DNA from: Buddleja alternifolia
Lineage: Eukaryota; Streptophyta; Magnoliopsida; Lamiales; Scrophulariaceae
Assembly (NCBI GenBank): GCA_019426215.1
Contig: CM033392.1
Coordinates: 36,814,980-36,878,979 of the forward strand
Direction: 5' to 3'
DNA length: 64,000 bases
The notes beneath the pieces were generated by a model that was given only the letters and a program-made list of their open reading frames with translations, ran no database searches and was not told where the DNA came from. Both the position numbers and the translations under genes were made by a program. Shown in pieces: positions 24,470-36,009 of the stretch (its first letter is position 1; every line of letters begins with the position of its first letter).

Positions 24470-26569
24470 CAATCCTACATAGACTTTCTTTTACTATTCT
24501 TGTAATTAACAATCGTTTTTCATTATCTTCATAAAAGGCACTATTCATCTTGCCATTATTTCAATTATAACTGTATGAAGAAGTCCCTAAAATTCACACA
24601 TAGTTGTGGGACTTGATATCTCATCGGATGGATATCATGTAACAAGTTAATATCTCATTGGATGGATATCATGTAACAAGTCTCTAAGGCTGTGTTTTTT
24701 AAAAACGTCCAACTCATAGAATTCTTAAGATGAGACATTGATAAGTCAGATAGACTTGCGCCTAGATGCACACACTTAATTAGATAATGTCTCGTTTTAC
24801 AGACATTAGGGTACGTAGTTGACACAAATGCACATACACGGGTGCTTGTTGAGAGCAAGTTCACTTATTACCTTGATTGAAACATCATAAAATGGAATTA
24901 TTTCTGTATGACGAATTAGGAGTTTCATGACCACGATAGTGCAAGATTAATTATTTGACTTGAGTCATCATAGTAATCTTATATAAAATCTCATTTCACT
25001 TTGACTACCGTGTCAGTTCTTGTAAAAGGCCAATTATGGAATGATGATTGGATGTAGTGACTCGTATATGGAGGTTGGTGTTGACAACAAATGATCCATC
25101 ACTTTTCTAGATGAACATGTGAATTTTCTAAAATGTTCTAAGTGGATAGAATGAGTTAGTCTTGGCAAAGGCAGGTAAGTAATTGATTAAGAAATAAATT
25201 TTTGAATTAATTAATCACTAGTCAAGAACACTTTAATTGTTAAGATTGAATTTACAAGGATTTCGACCAATAAGATTCCTCGATCCTTGATTCAATTGAA
25301 AAATTATTTGATGGAAGAATCTCACTTGCATGGAATGTATGGTTGAAAAGGTTAACTTTGAATCACCTACATCTAGGTCTTCAAGATAAGAAACTAGAAA
25401 CTTTTCTTTGATTTGTGAGTATCTTATATTTAATGAGATAAAATAATAAGATGGTTAATTAAAAGTGTTTAATTAATCAAGCTATTTTAATTGTCCAAAT
25501 TAAATCATAATGGTTATGAGCCTGCTATTAGTATGTTGGTGAACTTAAAGGGTCACACACAATACTCGGACAAATTAATTTCTTAACAAAGGGAATTAAT
25601 TCAAAGTAGTTCGATTAAAGTATTAATTAATTGGATTAATTAGTTAAGACTTTTATTTATTCAATTGGTGGATAAAGAATTACTAGGTTGATTGGATCAA
25701 TTTAATTAAGCCCAAAAGATATTAGGTAAAAGTCTAAAAAGCATTTAATTAATTGGCTTAACCTTAGAATAGACCTCAAATAATCTAGTGTAGCAGATTA
25801 ATTATTAAAAGACTATTTTAAAGGGCTAGGTCAAAAATTAGGAGGAAAATAATTAAAGGAGTTTAATTAATTTTCTTGAAGTGAAAAGATTCTTGCAAAG
25901 AAAATAATAGGATTCCTAATAAATAGGAAACTACATTGTAGGAGAAATACTATAAGGAAACTAATTAAAGTAGAAGAGTTCTAATTGAAAATTAATTGGT
26001 CTACTATTCCTACTAGGAAACTAACCTATGTAGAAGAGTTCTACATTGGAAAAAATTGCAAGAACTAATCCTATAAATACGACTTCCATGACTTATACAA
26101 GCTAAATTTTTATTTCCGATAGCAATAACAATTGTTCTCTCCCTCCTCTATATATTGTTCTTGAGTTCTTGATTAATCATCAACAATCTTGAATTCAAGA
26201 ACTCACCCAAAATACTTTGAGAAGTATTATATACTTTCACCTAATCCCATACACTATCCTTAGTTTAAGAATAACCGTTTATAGATCAATCTAGCTAAGA
26301 CTATAAATGAGTGAGTATCAGGAGTGTGGATCAACTTTAGAGCGGAAACACTTGGGTCTCTAAAGTGAATAAATTCCCGGGAAAGTGATTTTGGGTGAAG
26401 GAGTTCAAATCCTTCGAGGAGGAGAATCGAGGTGGTCGATTTTTGTTGGAGTTAATACCCGATACGCCAATTATTTTGGCAACATTGTCAAGATAACTCC
26501 ATGACAGCTTGCTTGTAAATAAAGTTGAACCGTTAAATTGGCATTCTTTATTCTTAAGTATCATTATAT
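24470..26569 (+). mobile_element. LTR-like retroelement DNA of a second family
   Basis: The region around 24,575-24,700 (CACACATAGTTGTGGGACTTG, then GGATATCATG words) resembles the LTR that starts at 26,570. A TATA-like CCTATAAATACGAC at about 26,068 with a leader-like sequence downstream suits an LTR promoter. A 33-34-bp tandem duplication sits at about 24,617-24,684. No gag or pol was seen and exact ends are unclear. Confidence 0.5.
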
Positions 26570-27570
26570 TGTTAGAATAAAATCCCGTAGGATCACACAT
26601 AGCTATGGGATATCATCACATATCGGATAAAATGATGATGGAATATGTGTAGTCCAAGGCTGTGGTCCTTAAAACTATTCCAAGTCGTGAATGGGTTCAT
26701 CAAGATGAACGAATATTGATGAACTCATGATATTTGCTTGTACGATGCATATGGAGGATTGTACCTCGTTCGATAGGTACTGACACGGTGTTCGTTGGTG
26801 CATGTATAAGGGTTTCCATTTGGAAAATGGGTAAACTGAACAAATCTAAGGAAGTTCCTTAATTGGAATCCCAGTGGAATCTAGATCTTTCTATAATCAC
26901 GTAAGTGTAAGATTAATATTTATGGACCTGAGGTTCCCTATGTTATCTTGTGCTATTGTGAATCGATCTAGCAGATAAAATTTTTAATCGATTCACATAG
27001 CCCGAAATCAATTCGTTCGTTCTTGATAATCATAGAAAAGAATTCATGTGATTTGGGTAATCAAATCACCTTCTAGATTGTATTAAAACAATCAATTGAA
27101 GTAGTAATGGGGATCACAAGAACACCGTCTCTAAATCGTCACACGAAGATGATCTTCGAAAAGCTCCGACCTCCTCTTCGGCTATGGTGGACGGTGGCTA
27201 GGGCTAGAGAGAGGGAGAGAAATTCTTTTTCTGCTTCTTATCTGATATTTTAATTCTAAAATAAAATAATGATTTAACTATGTTTTGACTAACAACTAAC
27301 GGGGTTTATACAATAAAGCCCGAGACTTTCTTAACCCACAAGGGGCGGCCGAACAGGCCTAGGGAAATGGGCTTACAAGGCTCTTTTTATTTAACTCCAA
27401 TTGTGATTAATTAAATCCAGTCCAATCCAATTGGGTATTAATTAATTGCTTTTAATCCAATTAAATAATCAATTCAAATTATAAATTAATTCTAAATTAA
27501 TTTTAACTTATGAATTGATAATAATTTAAATAATATATTTAATCCAATCAAATACGTTAATTAAATTATG
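26570..27570. mobile_element. LTR fragments, two orientations joined
   Basis: A plus-strand LTR start (TGTTAGAATAAAATCCCGTA) is at 26,570 and extends to about 26,950. From there to about 27,570 the sequence looks like an LTR/leader in reverse: on the minus strand a TATA-like TTATTGTATAAACC precedes a CTCTCCCTCTCTCTAGCC leader and an LTR tail. This is a rearranged junction rather than one intact LTR. Confidence 0.45.
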
Positions 27571-27627
27571 CCATAAATTAGAGGACATTTAGCCAAATAG
27601 CATCTTTCTCAACTTCTATTAAGGTAA

Positions 27628-27816
27628 AAAAAAAATTTGGTTGCCTACCACAGTATCCCGGATATTGCCGGACTAATCTGTTGATCGACCCGGGTCGCAC
27701 ACCTGGCCTGGTGGGTGAGTCTCCCAACGGGGGTAACTGCGTACACAAGGAATTGAACCCGAGTCCTTGCTTAAGCGGAACCAAGTTGTTTACCACTTGG
27801 ACCAACCCCCGTTGGT
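27628..27816 (-). mobile_element. tRNA-derived SINE with 14-bp target duplication
   Basis: On the minus strand the 189-bp unit opens with an A-box-like TGGTCCAAGTGGT and a B-box-like GGTTCAATTCC, i.e. an internal RNA polymerase III promoter from a tRNA, and ends in a T-rich tail as in several plant SINEs (Au-type) rather than poly(A). TTCTATTAAGGTAA flanks it on both sides (27,614-27,627 and 27,817-27,830), a perfect 14-bp duplication. The intact duplication indicates a fairly recent insertion. Confidence 0.9.
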
Positions 27817-27830
27817 TTCTATTAAGGTAA

Positions 27831-28139
27831 TACCACCTTCCTTTTTTAACTTTCCTTTAATTGTACATGGGTCCAGTAACCTTTGGAGACATATAACATT
27901 GGTCCTTATAAATTAAAGTTTTACAAAAGCAACATAATTACATTAAAAAAAAAAAAACGACCAGTGTCACTAAATTTTTATCATTTAACGAGTTAAGCAT
28001 TCTATTTTAAAATTCTCATGTAAGAGGGTTGCTTAATCAACGAAGACTTATGTTGAATTTGGAGTAAAGTACCTGTCTTACCCTTTTGAATTTTAAAATA
28101 TATTCTTAATTTATTTAATAATTTAAACTCAGGAACACT
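27831..28139. other. Junction between SINE flank and pararetrovirus
   Basis: AT-rich DNA with no gene. The left edge of the viral insert should lie here or just left of it; I cannot place it. Part of this segment may be the viral leader downstream of the primer site. Confidence 0.4.
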
Positions 28140-28151
28140 GCTCTGATACCA
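28140..28151 (-). other. Pararetrovirus tRNA-Met primer-binding site
   Basis: The minus strand reads TGGTATCAGAGC, a 12/12 match to the site complementary to the plant initiator tRNA-Met, which conventionally marks position 1 of caulimovirid genomes. No LTR end abuts it. Confidence 0.8.
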
Positions 28152-28545
28152 GATTACGTGCAAGCTGGGGGGAACTATCTTGCACATTTTGTCTCCCGGC
28201 TGGTATACTCCGAGAAGGTAAACAAAATTTTCCCAAAGCAGTATCAGATGTTATTGAAAACAAGAATTTGTACAGCGGAAACATATTTTTGGGACGATGA
28301 AAGAGCAGAAGATTACTGCAGTTCATCATCATTTTTTAGTTTTTTATTTTTTATTTAGTTTTTGAACATTTTTAATGTTTTTGAGTTTTCAAAATTTTTT
28401 AATCTTTTTTTTTTTTTGAGCATGAGAGAACTATAACATTTTTAAATAATAGGGGAATCCCGTCCCCGGGGGGTAGTTTACTCACTATGCATAATTATAA
28501 AGTATATAAAAACTTCCAAGTAATTTTTGCACACAAAGAAGATAT

Positions 28546-28551
28546 TTTATT
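28546..28551 (-). terminator. Pararetrovirus poly(A) signal
   Basis: On the minus strand AATAAA sits about 90 bases downstream of the TATA box. In plant pararetroviruses the poly(A) signal lies just past the transcription start so that it is ignored on the first pass and used on the second. Confidence 0.6.
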
Positions 28552-28638
28552 ACAAGAAAGGTGGAGAGGCTCTTTAGCAACCAAGAAGTGTGGGTTGAAG
28601 ACTGTTAAGGGGTGAGTTTTTACAATGAGGAGAGGAGT

Positions 28639-28648
28639 CTATATATAG
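28639..28648 (-). promoter_or_regulatory. Probable pregenomic-RNA TATA box of the pararetrovirus
   Basis: CTATATATAG (palindromic) lies downstream of P4 on the coding strand in the large intergenic region, where caulimovirids keep their main promoter. It lies 88 bp before an AATAAA signal and about 490 bp before the primer-binding site, spacing that suits a terminally redundant pregenomic RNA. Confidence 0.65.
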
Positions 28649-29000
28649 GCTCCAGACTTCAAATTTTACAAACCCAATAGAAAAGAAAATTGACATCCAT
28701 AGCAGGTTGCCTGTAAAAGCTACAGGGTCTGCTATTATTGTACACAATAGATAAGAAAAAATTTGAAAAAAGGACATAGGTGACAGATGTAAATAGTAAC
28801 TAAAAATAATGGCCACATATGGCCAAAAACGAAATAGTAAAAAGTACAAAAATTGCTTCTCCGAATTTATTGCTTTGTCTTGAGGTTGAATTATTGCTTC
28901 TTTCTTTTGGCTGAAGTTTTGTTCCTTTGCTGAATCATTGGTGCTGCTGAAAGACATGCTGATTCATAATTGAAGCTTAGTCTTTTAGCATGAGTCTCAG

Positions 29001-30555
29001 CTAGATCCTTCTAGATCTGGATAACGCTTGGGATGATATTCCAAGCTCCTCATTGCTTTCTTTCCTAGTGTTGTAATCCTGTAATTGCATTTGACCTTTG
29101 TTGGAATAAAAATACTCTGATAAGGTGCTTGGAAAATGAGCTGGTAGTCTGGTGACAAATCTAAATTTGGTATCATATATTGTCGTTGTGTCCTTCATCG
29201 ACATCTGCTAATGGGTTTGATACTTCGTGACATAGTCTGAACATTTCTTATGTAGCGGACTACCAACTTTCATAATTCTCATTTACAATTATAAAGGAAT
29301 GTCCCATTTTTAGTCCTATAGTGTTCCAAATTGAAGGTAATGATGATACGTCTAAACGAAGATTGAATGCTCCTTGGCTGAATGAAAACTTGATTGTATC
29401 TGATATTTGCCTGCCTAAATGTACTACTTGATCTGGATCTGATACAAATATTTTTTATACAAAATTGAAGCTCAGTAGTTGTCGTATACTGATAAACTGA
29501 TCATCTATCCATCCTTCTCTGAAAATTGAAGCGTCTACGTGAACATTAGGCCATGAAAAATACTTGACGGTATAAAATTTTAGGGTTCTTTCCTGGCAAA
29601 TGGGTTCTCCTATCCATTGCCATATATGTGACAGGGGCTTTATTCCTTCTATTTGTTGATTGATGATGATTTGGGCTACTGTTAGCATTCTCGCATATAA
29701 AATTTCTTCTGCTTTCTTCCAAACTATAGTCTGAATTTCTTCAGGTAAGGCTAGAACTGTTTGACAGGGGTTAAAAAAGGTTCGAACAGATAAGAATTGG
29801 TAGCATTAATCCTTGATTTCTTTGGGGACTTCTATCTATTTAGGGTTTATTAAATAGGCTAATAAATTTTGATGCTGGACTAACAGGTCTTGATAAAATT
29901 TGTTCAGGTTGGTAAGCTATTTAGTTATGGTTTCTAGATCGTTTTCGAGTTGTTCTACATCTAGGCTTATAGCCTGCTTTCCTTTTGAAGGCATTTTGGG
30001 CTTTGCGTTTTCTGCATTAGGCTGTATGAAAATGTTTAGACCTAAAAGTCTTCTTCCTGCTGCTATTGCTTCATGAAATTGTTTAAAGGGCTCTAAGTAT
30101 ACTTTTGCTACCTTTTGAATGCTTTGTAACGCCATTTGATAGTAAGTAACAATTCCAACGGGCTGTCCTCTAATAACTAGATATACCGCTGCTTCTTCTG
30201 CTGGAATTTTTTTATTTTCTTTCTCGAAATAGTAGCATAATGCATTGAGTTCTGCTAGTTTGCTGCCTGAATTATGAGCTTCCCACAAAGCATTTAGTAG
30301 AATGCTTTGATCTTCTCTTATATAGGGAGTATCTCTTGGAGGTTTGAAAGCTTGTCTAATTGGAAGTGCTATTTTACCAAAGGTTTTAAAAACATTCTGA
30401 GTGGCTGGATTAAAAAACTGTGTTTCAACTGCAAAGACTGGTCTATTTTGGATAATTTGTTGAAAGTTAGGTCTGAAAGCTGGTCTTCGGACTATTTGGT
30501 TGTGAGCTGCAGAGGGAGGTCGTGTTTGTTGGTTGTCCTGGTTGTTGGAGGCCAT
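29001..30555 (-). pseudogene. Pararetrovirus fourth ORF with viroplasmin-like segment
   Basis: An ATG at 30,555 lies 39 bp after the P3 stop. The frame is open for 212 residues to a TAG at 29,917-29,919, then continues in the same frame, with further stops near 29,830 and 29,790, to about 29,455: about 367 codons. A piece at 29,204-29,001 in another frame may extend it. The N-terminus is Gln/Asn/Pro-rich. Residues 124-171 (YLVIRGQPVG ... FKQFHEAIAAG) have the spacing of the viroplasmin/RNase-H-N-like fold found in caulimovirid transactivator proteins. Alternatives are homology to tungrovirus P4 or the second ORF of florendoviruses. The transactivator idea is inference from pattern only. Confidence 0.6.
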
Positions 30556-30593
30556 GATTTGTGACCCAGAATTAAAGTTAATTATCTGCTATG

Positions 30594-32738
30594 CTAAAGG
30601 TTTTTTCCCTTAATATGTTCAAATTCTACTTTATATCCGTTACCTTCTATTGCATTTCTAAAATTTAACCATCTTTTATTATTTTGTTTTCTAGAATTTT
30701 CATTTTTTATGAATCTAACCACAGCTTCACAATATGTTCTATTGGTAAAGGGTTTATTTAAATATAGTCTAATATGGTCTATTGTTTTGACTATTCATGC
30801 TATTTCGTAATCTAGACTGATCCAATTACTTCCTGTTTTATTAAAGTTACCACTGGAATAAGCTGCTATCTTTTCTTCACTTTTTGGCGAAAATTTATGA
30901 GGTTTACATTTTAATATTGCTCCCCATCCTTCTATAGACCTATCTACTTCTATTATGACATAATCAGTATTTAAAGGTAAAGGCTTTATATCCTTAACGA
31001 TGTCCTTAATTTTTCTAACTAGATTAATGTCTTCTTGATTAAAGTGTCTTTGGCCAGACTTTCCTGTTTTCTTATATAATGGTCCAACTAATTTACTAAG
31101 TTTAGGAATAAAATTTCTAAAATAATTCAATATTCCTAAAAATGCTTGTATTTGTTTTAAGTTTTCTAGTTTATCAGGGAAATCTAGAATTTTTTAAGTT
31201 ATATGGGGTTGTAATTTAATCTGTCCATTTCCTATTTTCAAACCTAAAAACTTATTTTTCTTTTAAAAAGTTCCATTTTTCTTTTAGACATTACTATTCC
31301 GTTTTCTTTTATTAATTTAAACACTTGTTTTAAATGATCTTGATGCTGTTTAATATTTTCAGAAGCTACTAAAATATAATCTGTATATACTAAACAGAAA
31401 TCTAAATGTTTTAAAATATTATCCATAAATCTTTGAAATATTGTTGGAGCGTTTTTTAAACCAAAAGATAGAGCATTCCACTCGAAATGTCCTTCACTAC
31501 AGCTGAATGCCGTCCATTTTTTGTCTTCTTCTACCATTTTAATCTGATTATATCCAATTTTGAGAACAAATTTGGAAAATATCCTTTTATTTTCTATTAG
31601 ATTAATTAACTCATCTTTATTAGGTTTTCTATAAGCATCATCTTCTGTATTATCATTAACTCTTTTATAATTATAGACTATTCTAGGTTTTCCTCTTTTA
31701 TTTCGGCATTATTTCTTACTATAAAGGCTGCCGATCTATGAGTACCGTCACTTCTTCTTATAATACCAATTCCTAACATTTCTTTTATTTGTGTTTTAAA
31801 TTCCTTTATATCTTCAGGAGTATATTCTATAGCTGATGTTCTTACTACTATATCGGGGTTTAAAATATTTAGTTTAAAGGTATATTTTACTTTATTTTTG
31901 GCCAAATCATCTCCTATAAATCCTAACATTTCTAGCTTGTGAATTCTTTCATTTTCTAGATTTAAAACTTCTAATCTTTTTCCTATATCTCTAATTTCTT
32001 CATCTAATAGCATGCCTAAAGTTTCAGATTCTATATTATTTTGTTCCAATTCTTTCAAAAAATCTAAATCAATACTACCATGTCCACCACGCTTCGCAGT
32101 CAACTCTGATTGTTTAATATATCTATTAGTTGGGAATATATAATTATGCTTGCTAATAGTAATATAATTTTTTTCTACTAATATACTTCCATTTAATGCA
32201 CAAATAAAATTTAACCCTAAAAGAAATTTATGGCTTGTTATGTTATCTGGTGCTATAAGTACTTGTCCTAAGGTATATTTGCTACTGTAATTTCCTGAAA
32301 AATCTTTAAATTGTATTCGTACGTTAATTAATTCTTTTGCTATTCTCATTAATCTATTTTCTGCAGTTCTACTGGTAACAGTGTAATTTAATTATTCTTT
32401 AAATTCTTTTGGTACAAGACTAGAACTAAGCATACTTTTTGTACTTCCTGTATCTAAAATGGCTTTAGTTTCAATATACTTTTCATGACTACACCATATT
32501 AGACAACCTAAAAGTAGTAAATTACTAGTATAAGGTACTTGTATTTGAAGTTTGTACGTTGTATTTTGTAGATGAGTTACTTCTAATTGTTGGTTAATTT
32601 CATCAAGTTCTTCTATAACTATACCTTTTCCTTTCCTTTGATAAGTGTTTATATTTTTATTATTTTTTAATTTTAATTCTAGTAGTTGTATTCTTAAATC
32701 TAAATTTTCTATTTTGTGACTTAAGACTTCTATCGTTT
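30594..32738 (-). pseudogene. Pararetrovirus P3, aspartic protease-RT-RNase H region
   Basis: The protease active site AILDTGSTKSM is at about 32,465-32,430, with a stop near 32,388. The frame at 32,349-31,678 leads into RT (GIIRRSDGTHRSAAFIV). RT motif A reads FSKFVLKIGYNQIKM near 31,540 with Val in place of the metal-binding Asp. Motif B is FGLKNAPTIFQRFMD. The catalytic box near 31,385 reads YTDYIL instead of Y-X-D-D. Connection and RNase H follow ([28 protein letters not shown]), to a stop at 30,594-30,596. In a virus this enzyme copies pregenomic RNA into DNA. Two lost catalytic aspartates plus at least four stops make it inert. Confidence 0.9.
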
Positions 32739-34429
32739 CTAGGTTTTTACTAGGTTAGGCGACACATCTGTTTCTATATTATATACGTCTTTAGCACAAA
32801 TAAAACAAATTTCGTCAAAACATATATTGCACTGATAACTTAGATTCATATCAAGATATAGTCTACAAACACTACAGGCTATACTCATAGTTCCTTTTCC
32901 ATTTATATATTGATGATCACATAAATTATTCATACAAGTGTATTCTATTATACTAGGAATTTCCGGTCCTTCTTCACTTACTAACTATACTATATATATA
33001 CTCTTATTATCACTTTCATTACCGTCTATACTTACTACATCATCATCTAGTTTTTCTGCTATAGCTGCTCTTTCCATATTATATTGCCTTTTCGGGCATC
33101 TATTAGCTAAATGTTTAGGATCTCCACAAATAAAACAAGTGCCTTTCCTAGTTGATGGCTTTCTAACATAATTAGGGGGTTTTCTTCCTTGTCTATATTG
33201 TCTAAAACTAGATTTTGGTTTATTGGATTTTCTTAATATTTTTCATTTTTGGTTTAAAGTAATTTCTTTATCCATATTGTTGTGGAGTATATATAGCTTT
33301 TCTACAAAACTCATATGACTGTTTTCTAATTTGTTCTCTAATGAATTCTTCTTTACCCCATTCTTGAAGCTGAAAGAAAGTATATTGTACTCTAAGTTCT
33401 ATACTTAATTCTATAAGATTACCATTGCTATTTATCAATTCTTCATGTATTCTTTTTCCTAAATCTTGTGGCAATTTTGTAAAATACCTACTACATAATT
33501 CTTCGTCGAAAGCTTTATCAGCTTCTGCTATTAATCTTGTAAAATCTTGACTAAAAGGTACAATATATTTCATATCTGTTATAGTAAGTTGCTCTAGGTT
33601 TCTAAGTGCAGTATCTTGTATGAATGTGTTTTCTCTTCCTGGATCTATTCCTATTATTAATAAAACTAGTAAAATTATACAGATTATTTTGTAGGGCTTT
33701 TATTTCGTTAATTTTAGCTGGATTATTTTTCTTTTTACTTTGCCAAGTAGATAAAGTTGTAGGTTCTAAGCATGTTTCTAAAAAGTTAAACATATCCATA
33801 TCTGCTTTTTCATTTATTTCCCAATGTCTCACTACACATTGTTCCCAAATATATACTTCTCTGGCCACATTTGAGGGCTTCCTAATTCTATTACTAACAT
33901 GGTTCCACTCTTGGTTTTTCCTATGGGCTGCCTCATTCCTACATATTTTTCTGGTTGAGTTGATCCATATTCATATATTGGGTTTTTCCATTCTGGTCTT
34001 CCACTTAATTTTACGTTTCTAGCTGTAACTTCACTATAATTTGATTCTACTCTAGTTATTTTTCTTGGATTACAACTAGTACTAGCTTGACTATCTGCCA
34101 TAAAAGTTATTTCGTTACCTGTCTTTTCCTTATTTTTAAAGAGTTTTTCAAATTCTACTTTTTCCGAGCATATATCATCTACTAAATCAATATTATAATA
34201 TTGTCTGAATTCTTCTTCAGCTAATTCTAAATTTATATCTAAATTCAATGCTTCGAAGTACATTTCATTTACTAATTCTCTTAAATTATTTAGTTCAAAA
34301 TTTTTGTCAATATTTCTTTTGTATTTTTTGGTCTATAATCATTTTTAAACTGACTTTCTAATTGTTTTATCTCTTCATCTATTTCTTCTATATTTTCTTC
34401 TTCATCATGTTCACTTTCTATGTCAGATT
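32739..34429 (-). pseudogene. Pararetrovirus P3, coat-protein region with two cysteine motifs
   Basis: Open pieces lie at 34,263-33,832, 33,868-33,602 and 33,573-33,268 in alternating frames. They carry helical, charged coat-protein-like text, including a PEWKNPIYEYG block and a Leu/Trp-rich assembly segment. A CCHC knuckle (CFICGDPKHLANRC) at about 33,097-33,141 is the RNA-binding zinc finger. Downstream, the piece at 32,933-32,739 has a second cluster, C-X2-C-X11-C-X2-C-X4-C-X2-C, a signature described for badnavirus and tungrovirus polyproteins. The particle protein would be cleaved from P3. All parts are out of frame with each other. Confidence 0.8.
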
Positions 34430-35767
34430 CTATTTCGCAAATCTACTAGTTATTCTAACTTCTTCTTCTTCTATAATATTCATATAGCTTGTCTTTGTTT
34501 CCTTATCAGTTTCTTCTTCTAAATCTTCTCTGGGATCTTGCTTTTGGTAATTAAAAAATCTAATAAAAGTTTGACCTCTACTATTTGCATACATTATACT
34601 TTCTCCTGGAATTTTAACCATCTCATTTTCTTCTAAGTGTTTGGTTAATTCCAATTCTTCTCCATTTAAATCGCTGTTATCTATATTTAAAGCTTTAATC
34701 ATTTTTACTCCTACTGACGCTAATCCATCTATTATTCCATCTATATTAATTTTATATCAAGGGAAACTATTATTAGTTACTCTTCCTAAAGAGGCTATAG
34801 AAACAACTAAATTATTACCATCATATGTTTCATATCCTCTAGTTCGTAATCCTATATAGTGATTTTACTAATATCTTTAATACTTTTCATCATATTTGGA
34901 GCTACATAAAATATTCTTACATTATTATTCATATCTATTTCTATACTAGCAAATACTGCTCTCTTAGCATCAGACCAGCTTTTATCTAATAATAACACTA
35001 AATTTTTCCACCAGTTCCTTTTCTAGTTAATCCTTTTATTCCTATAATAATTAATCCTAAATGTATATATTTTTGTTTTAACTGTTTTAATTGCTTTATA
35101 CATTCCCGATTGACTAAGCTTATATTTTCCATATTTGAAGTAACCTTTACTTCTTTTTCTCTGAATTTCTTAATTAGATGTGTGTTAGAATCCATTTTTC
35201 CTACTTTGTATAATGTTTTAGGTTTTAACTTATCTATTCCTTTGTTATACAAATTGAGATTTTCTTCTACATCTATTATTTCTTCTAATTCTATCTCTCT
35301 AGCAGAGCTTTGGCTTCTTGATCCTCTAAATATTCTTTTAGTGAAAGTGTTACTTATTTTTCCTTTCTCTTTTTGTTTATTACTTGATTCACTTATAGTT
35401 CTACTAGTGCCACTAAGTGATCTCAACATTTTACCAATATATATATTTTTTGGGTTCCTTTTTGGTTTTTTGGACTCGTCTAGTGCTAGATTTGCTAATT
35501 TTTCTTTTATAATATCTTGTAAATCTCCTTTAATTACTTGAGATGTGGTGTCTATTTTAGATCTTAAATTTCCTGTTTTATTCTCTAGTTTGTCTAGCCT
35601 TTCAAATATTTGTAAAGTCAAAGCGAAAGACTATTCCAAAGTTTAGGATATAATTTATCTGAATAACTATATCCTTGGTAGTTACTAAATCCTGCCTCTG
35701 TATCTAAATATTTATTTTCTAGTTCAATGACGCTTTTATATTCTAATCTATTTTCCAGATTGTTCAT
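34430..35767 (-). pseudogene. Pararetrovirus polyprotein P3, N-terminal and movement-protein region
   Basis: It starts at the ATG (35,765-35,767) that overlaps the P2 stop, shifts frame near 35,625, and continues open to 34,998 through a helical N-terminus and a basic linker. From about 35,060 the text YIHLGLIIIGIKGL begins the caulimovirid movement-protein core; after a frame shift near 34,998 it continues as LVLLLDKSWSDAKRAVFASI and a VAPNMM block, with another break near 34,855. An acidic Glu-rich linker at 34,430-34,560 ends this part. In live viruses this domain forms tubules through plasmodesmata. Here at least three frame breaks prevent expression. Confidence 0.75.
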
Positions 35768-36009
35768 CCACTAACTATTCGTTCTATATTTTTTAAAGTT
35801 TTATTAGTCTCTAATATTTGGGCTTCAAATTTATTTATTTGATCTATTAATTGGCTTAGGGTTTTCTTAGTCTCAATGTCTATTTGTTTTATTTTATTAC
35901 TATGCAAACTATATATTAACTCTATTATTTCGTCTTTGGTAGGGAAAAGCTTATTATATTTTTTAATTATTTTTAAAGTTTCCTCAGACTGTTGTGTATA
36001 TAATATCAT
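35764..36009 (-). CDS. Pararetrovirus P2-like small ORF, 81 aa, intact frame
   Basis: An uninterrupted 81-residue frame rich in Lys, Glu and Ile with a heptad-like C-terminal half (SQLIDQINKFEAQILETNK), suggesting a coiled coil. Both ends are ATGA overlaps: its ATG overlaps the P1 stop and its TGA overlaps the ATG of P3 at 35,767. That arrangement is the known leaky-scanning layout of badnavirus and tungrovirus ORFs 1-3, whose P2 proteins are small and associate with nucleic acid or coat protein. It is the only virus frame still open end to end, perhaps only because it is short. Expression is unlikely. Confidence 0.65.
   Translation of the reverse strand: MILYTQQSEETLKIIKKYNKLFPTKDEIIELIYSLHSNKIKQIDIETKKTLSQLIDQINKFEAQILETNKTLKNIERIVSG

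Noticed and set aside
27640..27816. tRNA gene on the minus strand
   Set aside because: A and B boxes are present, but the cloverleaf does not close and the unit is bounded by a target duplication: it is a SINE.
28140..28151. Primer-binding site of an LTR retrotransposon
   Set aside because: No LTR end adjoins it, and it lies in register with the pararetroviral TATA box and poly(A) signal.
33624..34022. Hydrophobic 132-residue frame on the plus strand
   Set aside because: Antisense of the coat-protein region; its Leu/Phe richness is the complement of Lys/Glu-rich viral coding DNA.
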